64,000 nucleotides of DNA, from contig JAGXKT010000006.1 of the NCBI GenBank assembly GCA_018335035.1, forward strand, positions 56,844 through 120,843, in the 5' to 3' direction. Shown here one piece after another: positions 37,507 through 48,126 of the stretch; positions within the stretch are counted from its first letter, which is position 1, and the number at the start of each line of letters is the position of its first letter. The translations under genes were made by a program, and so were the position numbers. The stretch comes from Phycisphaerae bacterium (GTDB lineage Bacteria; Planctomycetota; Phycisphaerae; SM23-33). Under the pieces are notes generated by a model. It saw nothing but the letters and a program-made list of their open reading frames with translations, did no database searches and had not been told where the DNA came from.

Positions 37507-38886
37507 TCAGCCGCGGCGTCGTGCGGCGATGGCCTTGTCATACGTCTTGACCAGTTGCTCGGCGCTGTCGCGCCAAGAGAGCTTCTTGAGTTCGATCTGA
37601 CCATGCTGGCGCAAGGTCTTGCCCAGCGAAGGATGGCGCAAGACGGCAAGAATCTTGTTAGCCATCTCGTCGATGTCCCAGAAGTCCACCTTCAGCGCGT
37701 GCGTGAGCACTTCGCTGACGCCGGACTGTTTGGAGATAATCACCGGCACACTATGACTCAGTGCCTCCAGCGGGGCGATGCCGAACGGTTCCGAGACACT
37801 CGGCATGACGTAAAGGTCCGCCATCTGAAAGACCTTGTCCACGTCGCCGCCGCGGAGAAAGCCCGTAAACGTCACGTACTTGCCCAGCTTCAGCTCGGCT
37901 GCCTCCTGGATGCATTGGCGAATCATGTCGCCGCTTCCGGCCATGACGAAGCGCACGTTCTGGAGCTTCTCCACCACCTTCTTGGCGGCTCGCAGAAAGT
38001 ACTCCGGGCCCTTCTGCATGGTGACGCGCCCCAGGAACAGCACGATTTTGTCATCGCGCTGAATGGGTTCCAGCGCCGGTTGGGGGCTCGTGGGCAACTC
38101 GACGGCGTTGTAGACCACGTCGACCTTGTCCTCGGGCACGGCATAGCGGCTGACGACGATCCGTCGCGTCAGGTAGCTGACGCAGACGACGCGGTCGGCC
38201 GTATGCATGCCCGTCCGTTCGATGTCGTAGACCTGCTGGTTGACGTTCTCGCCGGCCCGGTCGAATTCGGTACTGTGAACGTGGATGATCAGCGGCTTGC
38301 CGCTGGCGGCGGCGACGGCTTGACCGGCGGGGTACGTCATCCAGTCGTGAGCGTGGACCACGTCGAAGCTCTCGCGCCGCGCCAGTTCCACGGCCAGGCG
38401 AGCGTAGCGGTTGATCTGCCCCATCAGATCACCGTTGTAGTTGGCGCCGGCGCCCTGGACGAACGACTTGGCCTCCGCGGCGGAAACCTCGACGGCCTCC
38501 TGTGTGTCCGGGGGTGCGGGCACGTCGGGGGGCGCAACGACTGGCGTTGGCGGCGACTCTTCCAGGATGTCCTCGATCCCCACCACGGCGGACGGCGGGG
38601 CCGGTGTGCCGTAGGGCTGCAGGGATGCCGGAACCTGATGCAGCCGCACATGGCGAAATTCGCCCGGCTCATCGTCGAGATGGCGTTCCACCTCCTCGCG
38701 CGCCGGCAGGTTGGAGGGACTGCGCAGACGAACGTGCTGCGTCTCATCGACAGGAACAGCCGTCGGCAGAACGAACGTAATCTCGACGCCGATGTCATCG
38801 AGACCGCGCGTCAACCCATGACAGGCCGTCCCCAACCCTCCGCTGATGTGCGGTGGAAACTCCCACCCAAGCATGAAGACCTTCAT
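37507..38886 (-). CDS. Glycogen-synthase-like GT4/GT5 glycosyltransferase
   Basis: The protein has 459 residues from ATG 38886, with AAGGA about nine bases upstream. The N-terminus MLGWEFPPHISGGLGTACHG carries the GGLG ADP/UDP-glucose loop seen in starch and glycogen synthases and related GT4 enzymes. The C-lobe has LFLGRVTMQKGPEYF and EPFGIAPLEALSHSVPV, with the EX7E pair. A Pro/Ala-rich insert at about residues 105-145 (TPAPPSAVVG to VAPPDVPAPPD) is unusual. It probably makes an alpha-glucan or a related surface polymer. Donor and acceptor are not determined by sequence. Confidence 0.85.
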   Translation of the reverse strand: MKVFMLGWEFPPHISGGLGTACHGLTRGLDDIGVEITFVLPTAVPVDETQHVRLRSPSNLPAREEVERHLDDEPGEFRHVRLHQVPASLQPYGTPAPPSAVVGIEDILEESPPTPVVAPPDVPAPPDTQEAVEVSAAEAKSFVQGAGANYNGDLMGQINRYARLAVELARRESFDVVHAHDWMTYPAGQAVAAASGKPLIIHVHSTEFDRAGENVNQQVYDIERTGMHTADRVVCVSYLTRRIVVSRYAVPEDKVDVVYNAVELPTSPQPALEPIQRDDKIVLFLGRVTMQKGPEYFLRAAKKVVEKLQNVRFVMAGSGDMIRQCIQEAAELKLGKYVTFTGFLRGGDVDKVFQMADLYVMPSVSEPFGIAPLEALSHSVPVIISKQSGVSEVLTHALKVDFWDIDEMANKILAVLRHPSLGKTLRQHGQIELKKLSWRDSAEQLVKTYDKAIAARRRG

Positions 38887-38995
38887 GGCTTCCGTTCCTT
38901 TTCGCTTGGCGCCCGGCTCTGTAGAACGCCTCAGGGCATATTGTATGCGCCGCAGGGGGGACGTGAAAACGATGCCCCCCCGCTGTGCCATGAGA

Positions 38996-39991
38996 CTAAC
39001 GCATAACAGGCACGGCGCCAACGACTTGTTCGACGGCCGTGAAACCGTGCCGCCGCATGTAGTCGGCCAGCCCATCCTGCAGATGCGTCAACACGCCCGG
39101 ATCGACGAACAGTGCCGTTCCCACGGCCAGACCCGTCGCGCCGGCCAACAGGAATTCCACGGCGTCACGGGCGTGCTGGATGCCGCCCATGGCGATGATC
39201 GGCACGCCGGCCTGGCGGGCTACGTGCTCGTAGACCTCGTGAACCATGCGGACGGCGATGGGGCGAATCGCCGGACCTGACAGGCCGCCCGTGCCGTTGG
39301 CCAGCACGGGACGCCGCCGTTCGACGTCAATCGCCATGGCGGTAAACGTGTTGATCATGCTCAGGGCGTCGGCGCCGGCGTCGACGGCTGCCGCGGCAGT
39401 GCACGTGACATCCGTCACGTTCGGCGAGAGCTTGACGATGAGGATGTTCCGGCGGCAGACGCTGCGCAACGCGCCCGTGATGCGCCGAATCTGTTCCGGG
39501 TCCGTGCCGAACTGGATGCCGCCTGCCCGGACGTTCGGGCAGGAGATGTTCAGCTCCACGCCGCGGACCACGTCAACGTCTTCCAACGCTTCCGCCACGG
39601 CAACGTAGTCCTCGACGGTCGTTCCGGCCACGTTTACGAACACCGGCACGCCGAGGCGCCGCAGCAGGGGCACCTTCTCGGTCAGGAATGCCTCCAGGCC
39701 GACATTGGCCAGGCCGATCGCATTCAGCATGCCGGCCCGAGTCTCGACGACGCGCTGGTAATCGTTTCCGGCCCGCGGCTGGCGCGTGATGGACTTCGTT
39801 ACAAACGCGCCGAGGCGCTCGAGGTCTACGAAGTCCGCGTACTCGTCAGCATAGCCGCATGTGCCGCTGGCCGGCATCAGCGGATTGGCCAGGCGCACGC
39901 CCGCAATGTCGACAGAGAGGTCGGTTGTGACGTCGTTGCGTTCGATCGTCATCTCCTCGGGCGGACCGGGTTGCATCGCCCGAGCCGCCAT
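38996..39991 (-). CDS. pyrD: Dihydroorotate dehydrogenase, class 1B-like
   Basis: The enzyme oxidises dihydroorotate to orotate in pyrimidine synthesis using FMN. The class 1 core begins LANPLMPASGTCGY. The substrate loop ELNISCPNVRAGG contains the Cys used as catalytic base by class 1 enzymes, and AMGGIQHARDAVEFLLAGA is the FMN phosphate site. NAD-dependent class 1B enzymes need an electron-transfer subunit PyrK, which is not adjacent. The start is uncertain: ATG 39991 gives 331 residues, and ATG 39952 (318 residues) lies directly on a GAGGAG that is too close to act as its ribosome site. Confidence 0.9.
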   Translation of the reverse strand: MAARAMQPGPPEEMTIERNDVTTDLSVDIAGVRLANPLMPASGTCGYADEYADFVDLERLGAFVTKSITRQPRAGNDYQRVVETRAGMLNAIGLANVGLEAFLTEKVPLLRRLGVPVFVNVAGTTVEDYVAVAEALEDVDVVRGVELNISCPNVRAGGIQFGTDPEQIRRITGALRSVCRRNILIVKLSPNVTDVTCTAAAAVDAGADALSMINTFTAMAIDVERRRPVLANGTGGLSGPAIRPIAVRMVHEVYEHVARQAGVPIIAMGGIQHARDAVEFLLAGATGLAVGTALFVDPGVLTHLQDGLADYMRRHGFTAVEQVVGAVPVMR

Positions 39992-40033
39992 GGTTCGTTG
40001 CGGCCTCGCAGGCGTGCGGCGCGGGCCGGTCCC

Positions 40034-40062
40034 ATTCTACAGGCCCGGCGGCAGGATGCCAG
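40034..40062 (-). promoter_or_regulatory. Candidate promoter for pyrD
   Basis: On the minus strand CTGGCA (40057-40062), 17 bases and TAGAAT (40034-40039) form a moderate sigma-70-type promoter. Its predicted start near 40027 leaves about 36 bases to ATG 39991. Confidence 0.35.
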
Positions 40063-40206
40063 AAGCCAGCACGCTGCAGCCGGCATTGGTGCAGCAGCGC
40101 CGCCGTGCGGGGTCCGGACGTCGTGGCATGCCCCCGCAGCCGGCGCGTCCGCATCAGCTTCCGTCGCGCGTAAGCTCTTCTGCGGCACTGCCATATGAAA
40201 CACTTC

Positions 40207-40234
40207 TTGACATAAACGCCAACGGCACTATAAT
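40207..40234 (+). promoter_or_regulatory. Exact-consensus sigma-70 promoter
   Basis: TTGACA (40207-40212), a 16-base spacer and TATAAT (40229-40234) match both hexamers at all twelve positions, a rarity in a GC-rich genome. The expected start near 40241 leaves a leader of about 56 bases before the small gene at 40297. Confidence 0.8.
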
Positions 40235-40296
40235 CGTCGGTACAGAGTGAGCCCCTGTGAGACGTAGCACTATTCGACATGGAAGGGATATGAGGG

Positions 40297-40533
40297 ATGA
40301 AGAAGCTGTTCATTGTCTTGACGGTTTCTTGTGCTCTTTGCGGTGCCGTCGCCTTAGCGGTGACGCCTACGTTGGCAACGACCGGGCAGGATGCCCCGGC
40401 CGAAGCACATATGGCCGACTCGGTATCGATGAGTTGGGCGGCCCTGGCGATTGTGGCCATGGGCAGCGTGTTGCTTCTGGCGCGGCCGCGGCGGCGTGTC
40501 GTCGAAACCGGCGAGAGTCGCTCGCAGGACTGA
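40297..40533 (+). CDS. Tiny secreted protein with C-terminal membrane anchor
   Basis: This 78-residue protein has a classic signal peptide (MKKLFIVLTVSCALCGAVAL, cleavage near residue 27), a mature linker of only about 18 residues, a hydrophobic helix (WAALAIVAMGSVLLLA, about 47-62) and a basic RPRRR stop-transfer end. The layout resembles proteins handled by C-terminal sorting systems such as PEP-CTERM, but no sorting motif was recognised before the helix. A GGAAGGGA ribosome site and an exactly consensus promoter precede it, so strong expression is expected. No homologous family is known to me. Coding is supported by the signals and layout rather than by length. Confidence 0.75.
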   Translation: MKKLFIVLTVSCALCGAVALAVTPTLATTGQDAPAEAHMADSVSMSWAALAIVAMGSVLLLARPRRRVVETGESRSQD

Positions 40534-40922
40534 CGCCGTAGCGTAGTCGGGCACTCGTGGCACCCGCGTTATGCTGCTTCCCGTGCGGTGTGTCTTCACA
40601 AGGGTGGATTGCGCGGCGCGCCCTTCAACGCGGTTCGGCGGGGAAAATCCATGAGCGCATTGCAACGCCGCCCGCGGTCGTAATCGGGCGCGATCAGCCC
40701 GACCCTCCGAACCCGCGGGCGGCGTATGTCTTCGGCGAAGGGCAATCTTTTCGGCAGCAGTACATCTTAGGCACAGTGTTCTCGAAGCGACGGGCGAAAC
40801 ATCTGCGTCGCTAGTGATGCCAACGGACAACTCGATTCCGGAGCCGGCGTCCGAAGCGGCGTTCAATCAACGGCTCGCGGCCACGCGTGTTCGAATCCCG
40901 CTTATGCCGCCCGGGGGCGCAC
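40534..40922. other. Intergenic region, about 390 bp, with tRNA-like fragment
   Basis: No gene was supported. An 85-codon frame from 40557 has an unremarkable, Arg-rich translation and no ribosome site. The only structured part is the tRNA-like fragment described at 40856-40911. Confidence 0.45.
40856..40911 (+). pseudogene. tRNA 3'-half-like remnant
   Basis: A T-arm-like segment lies at 40885-40901: GCGTG, loop TTCGAAT, CCCGC, with one mismatch in the stem. GCGGCGT (40856-40862) can pair with ATGCCGC (40904-40910) like an acceptor stem. The D arm and anticodon arm are missing, so it cannot be a working tRNA. It may be a decayed tRNA gene or an old integration scar beside the two real tRNAs. 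Confidence 0.3.
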
Positions 40923-40949
40923 AAAAAGGACCGGTCGCTTGACCGGTCC
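40923..40949 (-). terminator. Rho-independent terminator of tRNA-Asp
   Basis: Read on the minus strand, GGACCGGTC, loop AAGC, GACCGGTCC forms a perfect nine-base-pair hairpin followed by five T. It begins 15 bases after the tRNA-Asp discriminator base. Confidence 0.88.
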
Positions 40950-40963
40950 GGGAACGTCGGAAA

Positions 40964-41037
<74 letters not shown>

Positions 41038-41088
41038 GAGACTCAACAGCCGCCACGGTCCGTGCGGGACCATCGCGGCACAGACACT

Positions 41089-41116
41089 ACTATACGATCC
41101 CGCGGCCTGAGGTCAA
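41089..41116 (-). promoter_or_regulatory. Promoter of tRNA-Asp
   Basis: On the minus strand TTGACC (41111-41116), 16 bases and TATAGT (41089-41094) match five of six consensus positions in each box. The expected start near 41081 gives a precursor leader of about 43 bases. Confidence 0.65.
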
Positions 41117-41231
41117 TGCCATTTCCGGCCGCGATGTGCCGTGGCACGGCCGCGTGCGGCTCTTCGACGTCTCGCCCGTGTATCCGGCGCATCCCGCTCG
41201 CGGGCTGCGTGGGTCCGAATCCAGCTATCTA

Positions 41232-41271
41232 TAGCTCGAGGCCCCGGGACAGCGCCCGGGGCCTCGAGCTA
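41232..41271. terminator. Perfect 17-bp inverted repeat abutting tRNA-Ser 3' end
   Basis: TAGCTCGAGGCCCCGGG (41232-41248), a six-base loop and its exact complement (41255-41271) form a very stable hairpin. It touches the tRNA-Ser discriminator base with no gap. No T tract follows on either strand, so it may be a processing signal or a non-canonical terminator. Confidence 0.6.
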
Positions 41272-41357
41272 CGGAGAGGGTGGGATTCGAACCCACGGAA
41301 CCGCGAAGGTTCACCGGTTTTCGAAACCGGCCCGATCGGCCACTCCGGCACCTCTCC
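41272..41357 (-). tRNA. tRNA-Ser (anticodon CGA)
   Basis: This is an 86-base type II tRNA. The acceptor GGAGAGG pairs perfectly with CCTCTCC, and the discriminator is G. The anticodon stem CCGGT/ACCGG encloses loop TTCGAAA with anticodon CGA, the variable arm is long as in serine tRNAs, and the T-arm is GTGGG, TTCGAAT, CCCAC. CCA is not encoded. Confidence 0.96.
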
Positions 41358-41367
41358 AGCCAGGCGC

Positions 41368-41396
41368 ATCTTACGGACGCAATGCGATGCTGGCAA
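41368..41396 (-). promoter_or_regulatory. Promoter of tRNA-Ser
   Basis: On the minus strand TTGCCA (41391-41396), 17 bases and TAAGAT (41368-41373) lie upstream of the tRNA. Only ten bases separate the -10 from the tRNA, so the 5' leader must be very short. Confidence 0.5.
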
Positions 41397-41540
41397 GCCC
41401 CGCGCCATTGGAATACCCCGAGCATATCGCGGCCCACGATAGGTGCGACCCTTGACACCCCGTTCCTGCCGCAATGCAACGCGCCCTGCGGCATCGCCGA
41501 GCGCGACGGCCACTGTCGGCGTGTGCAGGCGTGCGACGGG

Positions 41541-43982
41541 CTACTCCTTCGTCTGCCGGTCGCCATGGTCCCGTGCGAGGCGCCCCCGTAGAGTGTCCGT
41601 CGCCTTGAGGAAGGGGTGGTCCCTGGTGGCCTGAGCCAGAAGATCGATGTGCTCAAGCATCGGCAAGCCCCAGCCGAGGTCCTCATACAGAAGAATCCCG
41701 TCGGGGCCGTTCACAGTGAGCGTGTAGCAGGGCCCCTTGGGCGGATCGATCTCGCCATCCGTGATGTTCCGGGCCCGGGCCAGGAACCCGTCATAAGCCA
41801 AGCGGTCGAGTACGCCCCAGGCATCGCTCGGAAGAAGGCGCACGCGCAAGTCAAACGGGCCGGACGCCTTTCGCCGGCCCCGCCGGCTCGTTGCAGATAG
41901 ACTGTAGTAAGGATTGTCGGACGGGCCGCGGTAACGCAGTACGAGGTCGAATGCCTGCAAGCGCCTGCGGAGCGCCTTGTATCGCGTGCGGACGCGTTCG
42001 CTTGTCTTGGCGTCCGGGCTGCGGACCTCCGGGCATTCAGGCGGCGACCTGCGGTAGTAGTGGGGCAACCACCCGCAGTGGCGCGCAGGAGCATCACCAT
42101 GCCAGTACAGCTTGCCCCATGGCGTCCAGATGACCGCACCCAGCTCGTTGCCGCGGATCGGCTTGCCCGCGAAGGCCAGTTGTCCGACATCGGCGCGGTT
42201 GATTTCTCCGACGCTCTTGGCGACGCGGTCATACGCCCACTTGCCGTGCCGAACGGTTCGAAGGATTTCGCGACCGCCGTGACCAGGCGACTTAGCGCGT
42301 CGTGTGGCCGGGGCGGTCGTGGACGTGCCGTCGACTGGCGTCCGATGCTTCAAAATGCCCCGCAGTGCCTCAGTGTCGAATTTGTACGGTGGACCGGGAA
42401 AACCCTTCGTAATGGTGGGACCTGGAACAAACTTGTCCTTGTGCTCGTCCCAGATGTGATGCCTTAGCGTCTTAGTATGGGTGACGTATCTATCGCGTCT
42501 TGTTGAAGGTTGTCGCCAGGAGTGTGTTCGGGTAATCACTTCCAATCGGACAGGCACCGGAACACCATTTCCATAGAGATCGATCCAGCTACGTGATACT
42601 CGAGTACCGTGAGTGGTCTGCGCACCGGTTGTTGGTGAGATCGATACGCCTCCCAATACGCTATAGCCATGTGGATGTTTTCGCCGGAATATCTCCTCCA
42701 GCACGCCCTTGGTACCGATGCGATACACAACACTCCGACCACGCACCGGCGTGAATCCTGCGGCGAACGCACGCCTGCCGTCTGCAGCGCGGAAGCTAAA
42801 GGTAAGAGACTCGCCGCAGTCGAAGTCATCCAACCACACGTTGGTGATCACTTCCGCCTTGCCGTCGCCCGTAACGTCCACCAACCGCGCCAACGGTATC
42901 CCCGTGGCTTCGACCGGCTTGCCGTCCTCGTAGCGCAGCAGGTGGCGCGGCCCCGGCGAACCGTCCTCTTCACGAAGGCAGGCCATGCGCAGGGACTCGC
43001 CAAGCCCTTCGTAGTGCCCGGCCTCAGCTAGGTAATAGACCTTCCCGTCGAGGGACGCTGTTGGCAGATGGTCGTACACAGACGGCGCGCTGGCGGACGG
43101 TCGGCTCATCGGGCGTGTCGTCGCAGCGGAATCCGCCTCGGCCGGGCGGCTGGTAGCGCGGTCTTGAGAGGCGTCAGGGCTTTTCGGCTGCGCCTTTGGG
43201 GCGACAAACTTGCCGGCCTCTTCATCCCAGACCCTGTGCGACATCGTACTTTCAGTGGTGGTGTATTCCTTCCGGCCGTTCGGCGGGTCGGGCGGATAAT
43301 GCGTAATCTTGCTGGACCGGGTTTCCACCGGTACGGGTACCCCCGTGCCGTAAATGTCTTTCCATCCATACCCATAGTGTGTGACTGTAACGGCATAACC
43401 GGTCTTTCCAAGGACGTTGCCATCTTTGTCGTATCCTGTTGCCGGCATACTGCTATAGCACGAAACGCCACCGAGGCCGCCTTGACGCTCCAGTATCGTT
43501 TCGAGCGTTCCATCGGCAAGCACGCGATAGACAGGATACAGTCCCTTGCGATGTTGATGGACTACCCAAACCCGTCCATCGGCCGTGGGGAGTTTGTAAA
43601 TCAGCTTTCCGGCGTCGCATGCCTGCGAAGGGCTTGAGAGGCACACAATCTCCGGCTTTCCGTCGCCGGTTACGTCCACAAGCCAGATGTAACCGGTTGG
43701 CGTGGCTTCTACCGGTTTCCCCTCGACATAGCGCAACAGGTGTATGAGGCCCGGACCATCCTCGTCGCGGAGGTAGCCGACACGCAATGAGTCGGGCAGT
43801 AGTTCAGCGCCTTCTGGGTCGGCCCGGTAATAGACCTTCCCGTCCAGCGAGACTGTCGGAAGCGCTTCATACCAAGGGCGTTCATTATCAGCCGGTCGGC
43901 TCGCGGGGTGCGTGGTCGGCCCTGCCAGGGTCACAGCGGCGCCGGTGAGTGCCAACAAGGCAAACGGTAGTGATATCTTCAT
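41541..43982 (-). CDS. Secreted protein with duplicated VCBS-like module
   Basis: The protein has 813 residues from ATG 43982, with AAGGGG seven bases upstream. A signal peptide (MKISLPFALLALTGAAVTLA) leads into a Thr-Arg-Pro-type linker. Two homologous halves follow: residues about 36-250 and 290-500 both contain SLDGKVYY, LRYxxGKPVEAT and LVDVTGDGKxE, the last a calcium-binding-like FG-GAP/VCBS motif. The C-terminal 280 residues are unrelated and have several Trp and a Cys pair. Function is unknown. The middle of the gene has visibly lower GC than its neighbours, with more AT-rich codons, suggesting different ancestry or relaxed use. Confidence 0.75.
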   Translation of the reverse strand: MKISLPFALLALTGAAVTLAGPTTHPASRPADNERPWYEALPTVSLDGKVYYRADPEGAELLPDSLRVGYLRDEDGPGLIHLLRYVEGKPVEATPTGYIWLVDVTGDGKPEIVCLSSPSQACDAGKLIYKLPTADGRVWVVHQHRKGLYPVYRVLADGTLETILERQGGLGGVSCYSSMPATGYDKDGNVLGKTGYAVTVTHYGYGWKDIYGTGVPVPVETRSSKITHYPPDPPNGRKEYTTTESTMSHRVWDEEAGKFVAPKAQPKSPDASQDRATSRPAEADSAATTRPMSRPSASAPSVYDHLPTASLDGKVYYLAEAGHYEGLGESLRMACLREEDGSPGPRHLLRYEDGKPVEATGIPLARLVDVTGDGKAEVITNVWLDDFDCGESLTFSFRAADGRRAFAAGFTPVRGRSVVYRIGTKGVLEEIFRRKHPHGYSVLGGVSISPTTGAQTTHGTRVSRSWIDLYGNGVPVPVRLEVITRTHSWRQPSTRRDRYVTHTKTLRHHIWDEHKDKFVPGPTITKGFPGPPYKFDTEALRGILKHRTPVDGTSTTAPATRRAKSPGHGGREILRTVRHGKWAYDRVAKSVGEINRADVGQLAFAGKPIRGNELGAVIWTPWGKLYWHGDAPARHCGWLPHYYRRSPPECPEVRSPDAKTSERVRTRYKALRRRLQAFDLVLRYRGPSDNPYYSLSATSRRGRRKASGPFDLRVRLLPSDAWGVLDRLAYDGFLARARNITDGEIDPPKGPCYTLTVNGPDGILLYEDLGWGLPMLEHIDLLAQATRDHPFLKATDTLRGRLARDHGDRQTKE

Positions 43983-44151
43983 GTTGAGGCCCCTTAGGTG
44001 TGCCATAGAAGTGTACCGCGCAGAGGGCGTGTCGCACAACGTTTTGCCTCGACGCCATTACCTGCCGGAATGGCAACCCCATGGCATAGCGGGGGGGCGC
44101 GATGGCAGACGTATCTTCCCTGGGCCGCGTATTTTGTGTGAACTAGCGGCG

Positions 44152-44167
44152 TGGCACGGGCGTTGCA
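44152..44167 (+). promoter_or_regulatory. Sigma-54 (RpoN) promoter of clpB
   Basis: TGGCACGGGCGTTGCA matches the sigma-54 consensus TGGCACG-N4-TTGCA at every conserved base. The GG (44153-44154) and GC (44165-44166) are 12 bases apart, as needed for the -24/-12 elements. The predicted start near 44177 leaves about 18 bases to the clpB ATG with its GAGG ribosome site. No upstream activator site was identified. Confidence 0.7.
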
Positions 44168-44195
44168 GCCGATACACTATCAGCGAGGTGCCGCT

Positions 44196-46859
<2,664 letters not shown>

Positions 46860-46902
46860 TGCCCGGCAGCCGGGAGGCACAAAGGCGGGTCGCGTCTCAA
46901 TC

Positions 46903-48111
46903 CTACACGTTCGGCAGGACGTCGACGACCTGTTCCATGGTGGTCTGTCCGAGCACGGCGGCGAGTTTGCCCGCCTGTTCGAGCGAGAGCATGCCCCGGT
47001 GGCGCGCGGCGTCGTCGATGGCGGCCGCGCCTCGCTTCTGAAGGATGAGATTCTTGATTTTGTCGTCCGGGATGAACATTTCGAACAGGCCCATCCGCCC
47101 GCTGTAACCGGTGCCGCGGCAGGCCTCGCAACCGGTGCCCTGATACAAACGCGGCTCGGTCCCCTCGGGGAGTCGATCTCTTACGGCATCATCGAGGACG
47201 ATGTCGCCCGTCTCCGGCAGGGGCGTCTTGCAGTGTGGGCAGACCCGCTTGACAAGCACCTGCGCGATGACCGCGCGCAGCGCTACGGAAAGGAAGTACG
47301 GGTGTGTTCCCAGCGAAAGCATCGTTTCAATGGCGCGGCTGGCGCGGATGGCATGCGTGGTTGCTAGAACGAGGTGCCCGGTATTGGCTGCACGCACCGC
47401 GGTGACGGCGGTTTCGCGGTCGCGTACCTCGCCGACCATGACGATGTCAGGGTCCTGGCGCAACAGGGCGGTCAGGAGACGAGCGAACGTCACGTCGATC
47501 CGGGGGTTGACCTGCGTCTGGTTGATGCCGTCCAGGTCGTATTCGATCGGATCCTCAATGGTCACAATCTTGCGGTGCCGCGCGGTCAGATCCCGTAGCA
47601 CGGCATACAGCGTTGTCGTCTTGCCGCCGCCGGACGGTCCGGCGACAAGCACCAGTCCGCTCGGCCGGCCGATCATGTCACGCAAGTGGTTGAGCTGCTC
47701 TGTGCGAAGACCCAGCTCCGTGACGCTCATGAGACTGACCGTGCTGTCGAAGATGCGCACGACCATGTCCTGCCCGTAGAGCGTGGGGACGATGCTGACG
47801 CGCAGGTCGATGGTGCGATCGGCGATGCTGAGCTTGAGCCGGCCTTCGGTGGGGCGGCGGCTCTCGGCCACGTCGATGCCCGAGACGGATTTGACGTGTT
47901 GGATAAGGCGACGTGCGAAATCGCGGCCCATACGTCCTTGCGGACGCATGTCACCGTCGATTCGGAACGCCAGGTCGTGCCCGTCGCGCTGAGCCGTGAG
48001 GTGGATATCGCTGACGAGGTTCACGGCCGCGGCGTCAACGATGGACTCCCAGACCAACACGGGGTCGGCATCGGGGCGGATGAGCTTCTCCACGTTGAAG
48101 ACGGGGTCCAT
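46903..48111 (-). CDS. Short GspE/PilB-like type II secretion/pilus ATPase
   Basis: This 402-residue secretion ATPase has Walker A GPSGGGKT (158-165), Asp box TIEDPIEY, Walker B DPDIVMVGEVRD and His box LATTHA. The zinc-binding tetracysteine CPHC...CEAC of GspE/PilB is present near the C-terminus. The usual N-terminal GspE domains (about 100-200 residues) are absent, and the protein starts directly at the N2-like SDIHLTAQ region. It would power pseudopilus or pilus assembly, or act as a regulatory paralogue. It lies 15 bp downstream of the STAS gene, with no pilin or other Gsp gene nearby. Confidence 0.88.
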   Translation of the reverse strand: MDPVFNVEKLIRPDADPVLVWESIVDAAAVNLVSDIHLTAQRDGHDLAFRIDGDMRPQGRMGRDFARRLIQHVKSVSGIDVAESRRPTEGRLKLSIADRTIDLRVSIVPTLYGQDMVVRIFDSTVSLMSVTELGLRTEQLNHLRDMIGRPSGLVLVAGPSGGGKTTTLYAVLRDLTARHRKIVTIEDPIEYDLDGINQTQVNPRIDVTFARLLTALLRQDPDIVMVGEVRDRETAVTAVRAANTGHLVLATTHAIRASRAIETMLSLGTHPYFLSVALRAVIAQVLVKRVCPHCKTPLPETGDIVLDDAVRDRLPEGTEPRLYQGTGCEACRGTGYSGRMGLFEMFIPDDKIKNLILQKRGAAAIDDAARHRGMLSLEQAGKLAAVLGQTTMEQVVDVLPNV

Positions 48112-48126
48112 TCGGCACTCCGCAGG

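Noticed and set aside
40557..40814. 85-codon plus-strand frame in the tRNA-proximal gap
   Set aside because: GTG start without a ribosome site, Arg-rich translation, and no domain or export signal.
46860..46881. Terminator between clpB and the GspE-like gene
   Set aside because: GTGCC and GGCAC arms pair imperfectly around a loop and no T tract follows on either strand.
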